Source: Actinomycetota bacterium
Lineage (GTDB): Bacteria > Actinomycetota > Thermoleophilia > Gaiellales > F1-60-MAGs149
Assembly: GCA_026392355.1 (NCBI GenBank)
Contig: JAPLCF010000029.1
Coordinates: 1-64,000 of the forward strand
Length of the DNA stretch: 64,000 nucleotides
Reading direction: 5' to 3'
Shown here: piece after piece, positions 16,148 through 24,309 of the stretch
Numbering within the stretch: position 1 is the first letter of the stretch
Layout: each line of letters begins with the position of its first letter
Program-made: the position numbers and the translations under genes
Notes under the pieces: model-generated
Databases searched by the model: none
Told to the model about the DNA's origin: nothing
The model's input: only the letters and a program-made list of their open reading frames with translations

Positions 16148-16857
16148 CCGTGACCCTGCTGACGATTCGCGCACTGCTGTTCCGGCGGCGGTCGCTGGCG
16201 CTGCTCTTGCCCGTGCTGAGTGTGCCCGTCTTTGTCGCCATCGCCATCGTGCGCGGTGATGTCTCCCCGGACAGCCAGGCGATCATCGCGGGGCGCCTGC
16301 TGATCACCACGGTCGCTCCGCTCGTCGCGCTCGTGCTCGCCGTGACGGCAATCGGCGACGAACGGGAGTCCGGAACGATTGTCTACCTCGCGACAGCGCG
16401 AATCTCGCGCCTGCAGATCGTGCTGGAAAAGGCGCTTGCGGGCGTCGTGTGCAGCATCGTGCTCTTGCTGCCCGCGCTGATCGCGATCGGGATCCTCGGC
16501 TCACACCTCGGCATCGGCTCGAGCAACATTATGCGCGGCATTGCCGGCACCGTGCTCGTCGCCGCTGTCTACACCTGCGTGTTCATCACCGTCGGCCTGC
16601 TCCTCAAGCGAGCGCTCGTAGCCGGCATCGTCTACATCCTGATCTGGGAGGGCGCCATTGCCACCGTCGCCCCCTCGGCGGAGCGCGTGAGCATGACGGC
16701 ATGGGCGCGAGCCATCAGCGACGGTGGGCTCTACGGCCTCCAGCGAGACCTTATGCCGACGCAGTCGGCGATGTCTGCCGTTGTCGCCTTGCTGATCGTG
16801 TCGGCGTTTGCGGTGGCGCTCGGCGCGTGGCGACTAAACCGCATGGATCTGCCCTAG
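16144..16857 (+). CDS. ABC-2 type exporter, second membrane subunit
   Basis: A 237-residue protein with six predicted helices, starting at the ATG at 16144 in an ATGA overlap. After the first helix (LALLLPVLSVPVFVAIAIV) and the second (VAPLVALVLAVTAIG) comes the coupling loop DERESGTIVYLATARISRLQIVLEKALAG. The last helix (AVVALLIVSAFAVALGAW) ends in RLNRMDLP. This is the ABC-2 plan ('DERE-GTI-YL...I-R---V--K'). It completes the second exporter module with the split ATPase. Substrate unknown. Confidence 0.82.
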   Translation: MTVTLLTIRALLFRRRSLALLLPVLSVPVFVAIAIVRGDVSPDSQAIIAGRLLITTVAPLVALVLAVTAIGDERESGTIVYLATARISRLQIVLEKALAGVVCSIVLLLPALIAIGILGSHLGIGSSNIMRGIAGTVLVAAVYTCVFITVGLLLKRALVAGIVYILIWEGAIATVAPSAERVSMTAWARAISDGGLYGLQRDLMPTQSAMSAVVALLIVSAFAVALGAWRLNRMDLP

Positions 16858-16871
16858 CTGGGAACGCGCGC

Positions 16872-18302
16872 ATGCGGCTCCCATACGATCAGACCGTGAC
16901 GCAGCTCCCCCATCGCGCTCGCGACTCGCATACTGATGCGTTGCGCGTCCGCTACCTCGGGCCGGCCATCGTCCTCCTGCTCGTCGCCGGCTACGCGCTC
17001 TTGTGGCTACTCGCTCGACCCGCCGATCCCGTCGTGGTGATGCCCGCGCCTGATGGGGATCACGAGGGCGGTGGCACCGCCAGCTACATCGGACAGTTCC
17101 TCGGCGCCGAGTCCATCCTCCTGCTGTCGATCTCGCTCGTGCTGATCAGCACCCTGCAATGGGTCGACGCGTGGTTCGACGGAATCGATCGCGCGGCCAT
17201 CTGGCATCGACGTACGGCGATTGCTGGCTGTCTGCTGTTGATTCCGCACATGCTGCTGTCGCACGGCGAGGTTGAGTCGGCGCTCAGCGGCCCGCTCGCC
17301 ACGATCGGCGTGATCGGCCTGTTCGGTCTGGCCGTCTGGGCACTGCTGCCGCGCTGGCGTTTCTTCGTGCCGTCGCGCCTTCGCGCTCCGATCGTGGCAG
17401 TGCTTGCGACCGCACCCGTGCGGTTCGTCGACCGGTACGTCGGCGGCTACGACCTCTGGCGCTCCCTCCATCGGCTCGTAGGCATCTTCGTTGCCGCGGG
17501 CTTCCTGCACGGCCTGCTGGTCGGCACGATGTTCGGCGGTTCCCCGCTCCTGCGCTGGACGTACGTCGCCATCGGCGGCATTGGCATCGCGTTCTACGTC
17601 TATCGCGAGCTCCTCGCGCGGCGACTGAACGGCCTCAAGGACTACCAGGTGGAGGCAGTCCGGCCTCTGGCAGACGGGTTGACGGAGGTGGAACTGCGCC
17701 CGCTCGGCCCTCCCCTCGTCTTCACGCCCGGCCAGTTTGCGTTGATCTACATCGAGACCAAGGAAGGCTGGCGCCGCCACCCCTTCTCGATTGCGAGCGG
17801 CGCAGCTGAACGCAATCTGCGGTTCACGATCAAGGCGCTGGGCGACTACACCGAGCGCGTGCCCGACCTGGTTGAGCGGGGCATGCCTGCCATCGTCGAC
17901 GGTCCGTACGGTCGCTTCGATCGGCGCCGAGGTACCCGCCGACAGATTTGGATTGGCGCGGGCGTCGGTGTGGCGCCCTTCATGAGTTGGGTGCGCTCAC
18001 TCGAACCCGATGTCGAGCGTGAGGTGGAGTTCTTCCACGTCTATCAGGGGCCGTCCCCCTTCGCCGACGAGATCGCCGCAGCGGCAGCGGAGCACCCCGA
18101 CTTCCATCCATACGTGATTGACTCGACGACGGGCGACCGCCTGACGCCCGAGCAGGTCCTCGCGGAGATCGATGTCCCCTGCGACGAGGTGACCGTCTTC
18201 ATGTGCGGACCGACGCCGATGGTCCAGCAGTTCGAGACGGCATTTCGCCGTGCCGGCGTGCGCCGACAGCGCATCCATCGCGAGCACTTCGACTGGCGCT
18301 GA
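16872..18302 (+). CDS. Ferric-reductase-like transmembrane flavocytochrome (NOX/FRE type)
   Basis: 476 residues from the ATG at 16872. Six helices include two histidine-bearing ones: RRTAIAGCLLLIPHMLLSH and SLHRLVGIFVAAGFLHGLL. These give the four expected haem ligands of the ferric-reductase/NADPH-oxidase family. The C-terminal half is a ferredoxin-NADP reductase module: FAD-binding RRHPFSIASG, DGPYGRFDRR, nucleotide-binding GAGVGVAPFMSW and the end motif MCGPTPMVQQF. It would move electrons from cytosolic NAD(P)H through haem to the outer face, for ferric iron or oxygen reduction. It precedes an EfeB-type peroxidase gene, which supports an iron role, although a NOX-like function cannot be excluded. 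Confidence 0.85.
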   Translation: MRLPYDQTVTQLPHRARDSHTDALRVRYLGPAIVLLLVAGYALLWLLARPADPVVVMPAPDGDHEGGGTASYIGQFLGAESILLLSISLVLISTLQWVDAWFDGIDRAAIWHRRTAIAGCLLLIPHMLLSHGEVESALSGPLATIGVIGLFGLAVWALLPRWRFFVPSRLRAPIVAVLATAPVRFVDRYVGGYDLWRSLHRLVGIFVAAGFLHGLLVGTMFGGSPLLRWTYVAIGGIGIAFYVYRELLARRLNGLKDYQVEAVRPLADGLTEVELRPLGPPLVFTPGQFALIYIETKEGWRRHPFSIASGAAERNLRFTIKALGDYTERVPDLVERGMPAIVDGPYGRFDRRRGTRRQIWIGAGVGVAPFMSWVRSLEPDVEREVEFFHVYQGPSPFADEIAAAAAEHPDFHPYVIDSTTGDRLTPEQVLAEIDVPCDEVTVFMCGPTPMVQQFETAFRRAGVRRQRIHREHFDWR

Positions 18303-18320
18303 CGCCGGTGGAGACGACTG

Positions 18321-18343
18321 CTTCCTGAGAAACCCTCAGGAAG
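18321..18343 (+). terminator. Hairpin after the ferric-reductase-like gene
   Basis: A 9-bp perfect stem CTTCCTGAG / CTCAGGAAG with a 5-base loop begins 19 bases after the stop codon. It has no U-run. It probably ends the 16872-18302 transcript before the peroxidase gene at 18405. Confidence 0.5.
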
Positions 18344-18404
18344 TGATCGTGAGATTTCGGGTGCGCGACCGTCTCCGGTGTAGTCAATCCACCTGGAGTC
18401 GTCC

Positions 18405-19823
18405 ATGGACATCCCGCACATCACTCGCCGCAGCCTGATCGCGTCCGCCGTCACCGGCGGCGCAGCAGCCCTGCTCGCACAGCCCGCAGGCCTGATCGAG
18501 AAGGCCAACGCCGCCGCTAACCCGGCCTGCGACCCGCACAGCAGCGTCGACCCGTACGGCGTCCACCAAGCCGGCATCACCACGAGTGCACCCGAGCACC
18601 TGCAGCTCGCCGCCTTCGATCTTGCCCCCGGCACGACGCGCCCGCAACTCGTGGAGCTCCTCCAGACGTGGCAGGGTGCGATCGGCCTGCTGACCCGCGG
18701 CCTGCCGCTGCCCGACGCCGGCGAACCCGACAAGGCGCCTGCGGATACCGGCGAGGCGCTCAGCCAGCGCGCCGACCGGCTGACGATCACGATCGGCTTC
18801 GGCCCATCGCTGTTCGATACGCGCTTCGGCCTCGCCGACCAGCGGCCAACCGCACTCGTCGACCTCCCTGCCTTCACGGGCGATGCGATCGACCCGGCGC
18901 GTTCTCATGGTGATCTGTCGGTGCAGTGCTGCGCTGAGACACGGCTGGTCGCCGAGCATGCGCTGCGCACGCTTGCGCGAATGGCGACCGGACGCGCAAC
19001 GGTGCGCTGGACGCAGGCGGGCTTCAACGAGCCGCCGTCCAATCCGGCTGACGGAGCGGGCCGCAACCTGTTCGGCTTCAAGGACGGCACCGCCAACCTT
19101 GACGCCAACGATCCGGCGCGCATGGCACGCAACGTGTGGGTGGACCCTGCCGATGGTCCTGCCTGGCTGGCCGGCGGCACGTATCAGGTCTACCGCCGTG
19201 TGCTGATGATCGTCCGTACGTGGGACGAGAGCGTGCTGTCGGAGCAAGAGGATGTAATGGGCCGTCGCCGATTGAGCGGCGCACCGTTTGGTGGCACCCG
19301 CGAGTCGGATCCCGTCAACAACGCACTGATGCCACTGACGGCACACATCCGCGTGGCCAACCCGCGCACGGGAGCCGACAGTGAAAACGAGCGCATCCTG
19401 CGTCGCGGGTACTCGTTCCACGACGGCATCGCGGCCGACGGCACGTTTGACGCCGGCCTGGCCTTCGTGGCCTATCAGCGCGACGCGCGCCGCCAGTTCA
19501 TCACGATGCAGACCCGCCTGGCGGCCAACGATGCCCTCAACGAGTACATCGCCCACACCGCGTCGGCCATCTTCGTGATCCCGCCCGGGACGACAGCCAA
19601 CGGCTACGTCGGCGAGACGTTGCTCGGGGCAGCGCCACCACGCGTCACGGTTCCAAATCCCGCTGCGGACCTCACGCTCCCGGGAGCGCCCGGCGCTGTG
19701 GCGCCAACCCCGCCCGCTACGCCAACTCCTGGCGCCCCAGCGACACCGTCGCCGACGGCGCCAAAGCCGCCGAAGCGACGCGCGCCGGCTCGCCGCAAGC
19801 GCCCCCGCCGCCCCCGGGCCTGA
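18405..19823 (+). CDS. Tat-exported DyP-type haem peroxidase (EfeB-like)
   Basis: 472 residues from the ATG at 18405. The N-terminus has a twin-arginine signal (ITRRSLIASAVTGGAAALLA). The DyP hallmark GFKDGTANL (about residue 224) supplies the catalytic aspartate. PLTAHIRVANPR supplies the proximal haem histidine in the form seen in EfeB, and RILRRGYSFHDGI and GLAFVAYQRDARRQF complete the fold. After about residue 420 comes an unusual tail rich in Pro/Thr/Ala ending in a K/R-rich stretch. It probably reaches across or binds the cell wall. EfeB-type enzymes act in ferrous iron uptake with EfeU and EfeO, but neither gene is in the window. The upstream ferric-reductase-like gene is the likely functional neighbour. 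Confidence 0.9.
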   Translation: MDIPHITRRSLIASAVTGGAAALLAQPAGLIEKANAAANPACDPHSSVDPYGVHQAGITTSAPEHLQLAAFDLAPGTTRPQLVELLQTWQGAIGLLTRGLPLPDAGEPDKAPADTGEALSQRADRLTITIGFGPSLFDTRFGLADQRPTALVDLPAFTGDAIDPARSHGDLSVQCCAETRLVAEHALRTLARMATGRATVRWTQAGFNEPPSNPADGAGRNLFGFKDGTANLDANDPARMARNVWVDPADGPAWLAGGTYQVYRRVLMIVRTWDESVLSEQEDVMGRRRLSGAPFGGTRESDPVNNALMPLTAHIRVANPRTGADSENERILRRGYSFHDGIAADGTFDAGLAFVAYQRDARRQFITMQTRLAANDALNEYIAHTASAIFVIPPGTTANGYVGETLLGAAPPRVTVPNPAADLTLPGAPGAVAPTPPATPTPGAPATPSPTAPKPPKRRAPARRKRPRRPRA

Positions 19824-19845
19824 GCTCCGGCCGGTGGCGACGGGA

Positions 19846-19876
19846 TTGACGAAATACGAGCATTAGGGTAGCCTAA
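19846..19876 (+). promoter_or_regulatory. Promoter of sbtAB with an inverted repeat resembling a DtxR/IdeR box over the -10
   Basis: TTGACG (19846-19851), a 17-base spacer and TAGCCT (19869-19874) form a good sigma-70-like promoter. The inverted repeat TTAGG-GTAG-CCTAA (19863-19876) covers the -10. It matches the left two thirds of the actinobacterial iron-regulator box (TTAGGTTAGSCTAA...). The ATG follows at 19885, so the leader would be only a few bases long. The operator call is inference from sequence resemblance. Confidence 0.5.
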
Positions 19877-19884
19877 GGCGATTC

Positions 19885-20850
19885 ATGGAGATCCTTCGCC
19901 TCGCCCTCGATAACCTCCTTTCGCCGCCGGTGCTCGGCTTTGCGCTGGGCTTGGTTGCCGTGCTCGTCGGTGGCGATCTACGTCTTCCCGACGCCGTCTA
20001 CCAGGGCCTGTCGATGTATCTGCTCCTCGCGATCGGCATCAAAGGTGGCGTGGCCCTGCGCGCATCCAGCGTTGGCGACGTGATCCTGCCGACGATCGCG
20101 GCCATCGGACTCGGGGTGCTGATACCCGTACTCGCCTATCTCATTCTCAGGCGCGCCACGCCACTGAGTGGGCTGGATCGCGGCGCCATCGCCGCGCACT
20201 ATGGATCGACGTCGCTCGTCACCTTCACCGCCGCCTTGGTGTTTCTCGAGGCCTCCTCGATTGCCGTCGAGGGCTTCGTGACCACGCTACTCGCCGTGAT
20301 GGAAATTCCCGGAATCGTCGTCGGGCTCCTCCTCGCTGGTCGTGCCGCCGACCGATCGCTCTCGTGGGGCGCATCGCTCCATGAGATCCTCGTCGGCAAG
20401 TCAATCCTGCTGCTCGTCGGCGGACTCGTGCTTGGCGTACTGACCGGCGCCTCTGGCTATGAGCGGGTCGAGCCCTTCTTCGGCGCCCTGTTCGTTGGCA
20501 TCCTCACCCTGTTTCTCGTTGAGCTCGGCACGCTCGCCGGCCGTCGACTTCCCGATCTCAAAACGGCCGGCATTGGGCTGCCGATCTTCGCCATCCTGTT
20601 CCCGATCCTCGCCGGCACGATGGGTGTGACTGCGGGCTCACTCGCCGGTCTGTCTGTCGGTGGTGCCACCATCCTGGGTGTGCTCAGCGCCAGCGCCTCG
20701 TACATCGCGGCACCCGCCGCGGTTCGTCTCGCCCTACCGGAGGCCAACCCGGGCTACTACCTGACCGCCAGCCTCGGCATCACGTTCCCGTTCAACCTCG
20801 TGATCGGCATTCCGCTCTACCTTGAGATCGCGCAGGTGGTCGGCGGATGA
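19885..20850 (+). CDS. sbtA: Sodium-dependent bicarbonate transporter, SbtA family
   Basis: 321 residues with about ten helices in two inverted halves, matching the SbtA family in length and layout. The opening LLSPPVLGFALGLVAVLVGGDLRLP, the substrate-site region LAIGIKGGVALR, and the central IAAHYGSTSLVTFTAALVFLE with MEIPGIVVGL are characteristic. The C-terminal half has GGATILGVLSASASYIAAPAAVRLALPEANPG. SbtA imports bicarbonate with sodium across the inner membrane. It is translationally coupled (ATGA overlap) to an SbtB-like regulator, the pairing best known from cyanobacteria. Confidence 0.93.
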   Translation: MEILRLALDNLLSPPVLGFALGLVAVLVGGDLRLPDAVYQGLSMYLLLAIGIKGGVALRASSVGDVILPTIAAIGLGVLIPVLAYLILRRATPLSGLDRGAIAAHYGSTSLVTFTAALVFLEASSIAVEGFVTTLLAVMEIPGIVVGLLLAGRAADRSLSWGASLHEILVGKSILLLVGGLVLGVLTGASGYERVEPFFGALFVGILTLFLVELGTLAGRRLPDLKTAGIGLPIFAILFPILAGTMGVTAGSLAGLSVGGATILGVLSASASYIAAPAAVRLALPEANPGYYLTASLGITFPFNLVIGIPLYLEIAQVVGG

Positions 20851-21164
20851 GCACCACGCCACCAACGCACGGCCACGTTGCTCTGCTGACCATTGTGGCG
20901 GAGTCGATTCTTGAACCACGCCTCGAGCGCGAACTGCGCGCGTGCGGGGCTAGCGGTTGGACCGTCACCGCGGCACGCGGCGAGGGCTCGCGCAATCGCC
21001 GCGTCGGCGATCTCGACGGAGGCAACGTACGCATTGAGTCACTCGTCTCCAACGACACCGCGGCGGCAGTCATGCAACGACTCGCAGACGACTACTTCAC
21101 GCACTACGCCATCGTGGCGTGGGTCGCCGACGTCGCCGTGCACCGCTCTGAGCGGTACATCTAA
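20847..21164 (+). CDS. sbtB: SbtB-like PII signalling protein
   Basis: A 105-residue PII-like protein overlapping sbtA by four bases. HVALLTIVAESILEPRLERELRACGASGWTVTAARGEG corresponds to the first beta-alpha-beta unit and T-loop region of SbtB ('LL-IV-E--L---L---L---GA-G-T'), and RIESLVSNDTAAAVMQRL to the second half. SbtB binds adenine nucleotides, notably cAMP, and gates SbtA. The C-terminal redox loop with paired cysteines found in some cyanobacterial SbtB is absent; this protein ends at HRSERYI. The context makes the assignment firm despite the short length. Confidence 0.88.
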   Translation: MSTTPPTHGHVALLTIVAESILEPRLERELRACGASGWTVTAARGEGSRNRRVGDLDGGNVRIESLVSNDTAAAVMQRLADDYFTHYAIVAWVADVAVHRSERYI

Positions 21165-21173
21165 CCTCGAAAG

Positions 21174-21246
21174 TGGAGCCAAGCGGGATCGAACCGCTGA
21201 CCTTCTGGCTGCCAGCCAGACGCTCTCCCAGCTGAGCTATGGCCCC
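21174..21246 (-). tRNA. tRNA-Ala (anticodon GGC)
   Basis: A 73-nt minus-strand cloverleaf. The acceptor GGGGCCA (from 21246) pairs with TGGCTCC with one G-U, the D arm is GCTCAGCTGGGAGAGC, the anticodon stem TCTGG/CCAGA holds loop CTGGCAG, and the T arm has GGTTCGATCC. Discriminator A73. CCA is not encoded. The G3-U70 pair is the alanine identity element. Confidence 0.96.
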
Positions 21247-21287
21247 GGGAATCCGCAGGATAGCAACGTCCTGCGAACGTGCCGCCG

Positions 21288-21653
21288 CTACGCCTCTGCG
21301 GGCATCTCCGCGACCTCGCTATGCGGCACCTGGCCCCACAGCTCGTCAAGGCGATACAGCTCGCGGGCCTCGGGATCAAAGACGTGCACGACGATGTCCA
21401 CGAAGTCGATCAGCACCCACTGCCCCTCCTTCATCCCCTCCGTACGAATCGGCAGGAGACGGTGCTCCTTTTTCAGCTTGAAGGAGACCTCTTCGGCGAT
21501 GGCCTGGACTTGCCGCGTATTGCGGCCGCTCATCACCACGAAGAAGTCGGTGTAGTCGACAACCCCACGCATATCGAGCAGGACGATGTCCGTCGCGAGC
21601 TTCTCGGCGCCGTACTCGGCAGCCAGCTCGGCGAGCTTCGCGCTATCGCTCAG
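21288..21653 (-). CDS. rsfS: Ribosomal silencing factor RsfS, apparently with a CTG start
   Basis: RsfS binds L14 (uL14) and blocks subunit joining when nutrients are scarce. The first ATG (21570-21572) would begin at MRGVVDYTDFF and drop the conserved first helix and strand. Upstream in the same frame the sequence reads LSDSAKLAELAAEYGAEKL followed by ATDIVLLDMRG, just what the family needs. The only plausible initiator there is CTG at 21651-21653, preceded at 6 bases by AGGA. That gives 121 residues, a normal length. Core motifs DYTDFFVVMSG, RTEG and WVLIDFVDIVVHVFDPEARELYRLDELW are intact. It follows nadD in the obgE-nadD-rsfS order. Confidence 0.88.
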   Translation of the reverse strand: MSDSAKLAELAAEYGAEKLATDIVLLDMRGVVDYTDFFVVMSGRNTRQVQAIAEEVSFKLKKEHRLLPIRTEGMKEGQWVLIDFVDIVVHVFDPEARELYRLDELWGQVPHSEVAEMPAEA

Positions 21654-21718
21654 CGGATGTCCTCAACGCGCGTCATGCCATGAGGGTATCACCGGACGCG
21701 TCTGCCGCAACCGGTTGT

Positions 21719-22288
21719 TTACGCTCGATAGAGGCCAAGCTCCGCGATCAGTGCGGCCACGCGGCGCGAAACGAGGCCGTCGATGGGCTCGCCGGCCGCA
21801 ACGCGCCGCCGGATCTCCGTGCTGGAGACATCGACGACATCCATTGCGATCTCCTCAACGCCAGGATCGAGGTCGAGTACCGAGCCAGCGCGCGGCGCCA
21901 CGGCGATTGACGCCAGCTGACGGATTCCCGCTGGGTCATGCCACGTATCGAGCGCCGCGTACTGATCGGCTCCGAGCAGCAGCACGAGCTCGGCCGCCCC
22001 TACCTGCAACGCCAGGAGCGAGAGCGTCTCGGCCATGAAGGACGGTCCCGGGCGATCCACCTCAATAGCGGAGACTTCGAGCATCGGCTCGTCGGCAGCG
22101 GCGGCCTCTGCGAGCCACAGACGCGTACGCGGATCGACGGCCGGCTCCTCGCGATGCGCGGGCGTCCCTGTGGGGATCAGCAAGACGTGCGACAGACCCA
22201 GCTGCTCGGCCGCGCTGCGCGCCAGCGTCGCGTGCCCGAGATGCGGCGGGTTGCAGATCGAGCCGAGCACACCAATGCGGTTAGACAC
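21719..22288 (-). CDS. nadD: Nicotinate-nucleotide adenylyltransferase
   Basis: Converts nicotinate mononucleotide and ATP to deamido-NAD. The GTG at 22286-22288 overlaps the obgE stop by eight bases and gives 189 residues, normal for NadD. The nucleotidyltransferase signature is GVLGSICNPPHLGH; usual forms are GGTFDPIH-GH, so the T-F-D positions are changed while both histidines are kept. IPTGTPAHR, LLLGADQYAALDTWHD and the C-terminal DVSSTEIRRRVAAGEPIDGLV (ISST-IR) are present. Confidence 0.93.
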   Translation of the reverse strand: MSNRIGVLGSICNPPHLGHATLARSAAEQLGLSHVLLIPTGTPAHREEPAVDPRTRLWLAEAAAADEPMLEVSAIEVDRPGPSFMAETLSLLALQVGAAELVLLLGADQYAALDTWHDPAGIRQLASIAVAPRAGSVLDLDPGVEEIAMDVVDVSSTEIRRRVAAGEPIDGLVSRRVAALIAELGLYRA

Positions 22289-23609
22289 GGAACGGCACCT
22301 CGCGGTCACCGATCTTCACGATGATGCCCTTCTTCGCCCCAGCACGCACCATCAGCGGCAGCAGGCGACGCTCCTCGATGTACTCCGCCAGGAGCTGCTG
22401 CGCGTAGTCGTCGGTGGCCTTCTGCACGGCGTCCTCGATCGGCGTACCGACGATGCGCACGCCTGTCTCATCGCGCAGCACGCGCACCTGCGATCCCCCG
22501 GCACGTCCCGGGCGATACACGAGGTACTGGGCGAGCTGTTCCTCAGCCTCGGGCTCGGCGTCCGGCTCGGGCACCACGCGACCGAGCGTGCTGGTCAACT
22601 CCGGAACGCCCTCCCCCGTGGCGCAGGACACGGGCACGAGCACGAATGCGCCCGTCTCCTCGTCCCGCATCACATTGCGCATGGCGGGCACATCACCGAG
22701 CGCGTCGAGGGCGTTGGTGAAGGCCTCAATGTGCGCAGCGCGGTCGGCATCGGGAATCAGATCGATCCGGTTGAAGACGATGATGCGCGGCCGTAGCGCG
22801 AGCGCCTCCTGATATTTGGCCAACTCGGTGTGGATCGCCACGAACCCGGCGGCGGCCTCCTCCACGTCGAGACTGGCGTCGACCACGTGCAGCAGCAGAC
22901 GCGCGCGCTCAAGGTGGGCGAGGAAGTCGAGACCGAGTCCGTGCCCCTCCGCCGCTCCCTCGAGTAGGCCCGGCACGTCGAGGACGGTGATCTGGCGGTC
23001 GACGGCGAGATCCACCACTCCGAGCACCGGCTCGATCGTCGTAAACGGATAGTCGGCGACTTTCGGCTTGGCGTTTGAGATGCGACGTAGGAGCGACGAC
23101 TTGCCGATGTTGGGAAAGCCGAGCAGCGCGGCATCGGCCAGCAGCTTGAGTTGGAGCGTCAGCGTGAGTTCCTCGCCGAGACCGCCGAGCTCTGCTGTGC
23201 GCGGCGCCTGGCGAACGGCAGTACGGAAGCGGCGGTTGCCCGCACCACCGCGACCACCGTGCGCGATGATGGCGGTCGCTCCCGGCTTGGCGAGATCGAC
23301 GATCAGCATCTCCTCGTCGTCCAGCACCTGGGTGCCGACAGGGACGGGGACGATCAGATCGACGCCCATCGAGCCCGTGCGGTTCGACCCCTCGCCACCG
23401 TGGCCGTCATCGGCCGTCAGGTGCGGGTGATGTCGTACGGCCGTCAGGTCGCGCAGCGAGCCATCGGCAACCAGCACCACACTGCCGCCGTTGCCGCCGT
23501 CACCACCGGACGGGCCGCCACGTGGCACGAACTTCTCGCGCCGGAACGCAACAGCGCCATCGCCACCGCGTCCCGCTGCGACGTAGATCGTCGCCCGGTC
23601 GGAGAACAC
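22281..23609 (-). CDS. obgE: GTPase ObgE/CgtA
   Basis: 442 residues from a GTG at 23607-23609. The Obg domain has the glycine-rich start VAAGRGGDGAVAFRREKFVP and GGPSGGDGGNGG. The G domain has GFPNIGKSSLL (P loop), DYPFTT (switch), VLDVPGLLEGA (DxxG) and FNRIDL (NKxD variant, here NRID). The C-terminal OCT domain reads YVIYRP-like (LVYRPGRAGGSQVRVL). Obg takes part in large-subunit maturation and the stringent response. It follows rpmA by 15 bases and overlaps nadD, forming rplU-rpmA-obgE-nadD-rsfS. Confidence 0.96.
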   Translation of the reverse strand: MFSDRATIYVAAGRGGDGAVAFRREKFVPRGGPSGGDGGNGGSVVLVADGSLRDLTAVRHHPHLTADDGHGGEGSNRTGSMGVDLIVPVPVGTQVLDDEEMLIVDLAKPGATAIIAHGGRGGAGNRRFRTAVRQAPRTAELGGLGEELTLTLQLKLLADAALLGFPNIGKSSLLRRISNAKPKVADYPFTTIEPVLGVVDLAVDRQITVLDVPGLLEGAAEGHGLGLDFLAHLERARLLLHVVDASLDVEEAAAGFVAIHTELAKYQEALALRPRIIVFNRIDLIPDADRAAHIEAFTNALDALGDVPAMRNVMRDEETGAFVLVPVSCATGEGVPELTSTLGRVVPEPDAEPEAEEQLAQYLVYRPGRAGGSQVRVLRDETGVRIVGTPIEDAVQKATDDYAQQLLAEYIEERRLLPLMVRAGAKKGIIVKIGDREVPFRV

Positions 23610-23624
23610 GGGCGGCTACCCGGC

Positions 23625-23882
23625 TTAGGCCTCGGCCGAGACGACCGAGATGATGCGCTTGCCGCGCCGCTGGCCGAACTCGACGATGCCGTCCTGCGTC
23701 GCGAAGATGGTGTGATCCACGCCGAGGCCAACACCGGCACCAGGATTGAACTTGGTGCCACGCTGACGGACGATGATGCCACCGGCACGAATCGTCTGAC
23801 CGCCGAAGACCTTCACGCCAAGCCGCTTCGACTGGGAGTCGCGGCCGTTCTTGGAGGAGCCGAGGCCCTTCTTATGCGCCAC
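23625..23882 (-). CDS. rpmA: Ribosomal protein bL27
   Basis: 85 residues: [20 protein letters not shown], then [21 protein letters not shown], the highly conserved bL27 core. It starts with GTG at 23880-23882 and overlaps the rplU stop by eleven bases. The N-terminus begins directly with A-H-K-K, so the cleavable extension found in Firmicutes is absent. Sits at the tRNA acceptor ends in the peptidyl-transferase centre. Confidence 0.98.
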   Translation of the reverse strand: MAHKKGLGSSKNGRDSQSKRLGVKVFGGQTIRAGGIIVRQRGTKFNPGAGVGLGVDHTIFATQDGIVEFGQRRGKRIISVVSAEA

Positions 23883-24219
23883 TGTCAGCCTCCTTGGCCG
23901 GGGTGCTCTTGCCGAAGGCGATCGACTCGATCTCGATCACGCTCTGCCGCGAACGGTAACCCATGCGGCGCGAGCTGCTCTTCTTGGCCTTGTACGTGCG
24001 GATGTTGATCTTCGGGCCGAGCTTGTGCTCGCGAACGCGCGCCGAGACCTTGACGCTCTTGCAGGCATCGGCCGTAGCGGCGGTCGTCTTGCCATCGGAG
24101 GCGAGGACCACGTCAGGAGCGAACGTGCCACCCTCATCGACCGCGAGGCGATCGACAACGAGGTACTCACCCTTGGTTACGCGGTACTGCTTACCGCCAA
24201 CTGCGATGACTGCGAACAT
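23872..24219 (-). CDS. rplU: Ribosomal protein bL21
   Basis: 115 residues from the ATG at 24217-24219: [20 protein letters not shown] is the standard bL21 opening, then [33 protein letters not shown], the rRNA-binding K-rich part. A longer upstream frame adds eight residues without family support. First gene of the rplU-rpmA-obgE-nadD-rsfS run. A 90-base gap to the RNase G gene holds a small GCCGCA-GGT-TGCGGC hairpin about 20 bases before the start. Confidence 0.97.
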   Translation of the reverse strand: MFAVIAVGGKQYRVTKGEYLVVDRLAVDEGGTFAPDVVLASDGKTTAATADACKSVKVSARVREHKLGPKINIRTYKAKKSSSRRMGYRSRQSVIEIESIAFGKSTPAKEADSGA

Positions 24220-24309
24220 GCTTGACCTTCGGACGGGCCGCAACCTGCGGCAACGGGCGGGAACGTAGCAGAGAAGCGGGGCGCAAGGCTCCGCTCCCCT
24301 GCCACCTGA

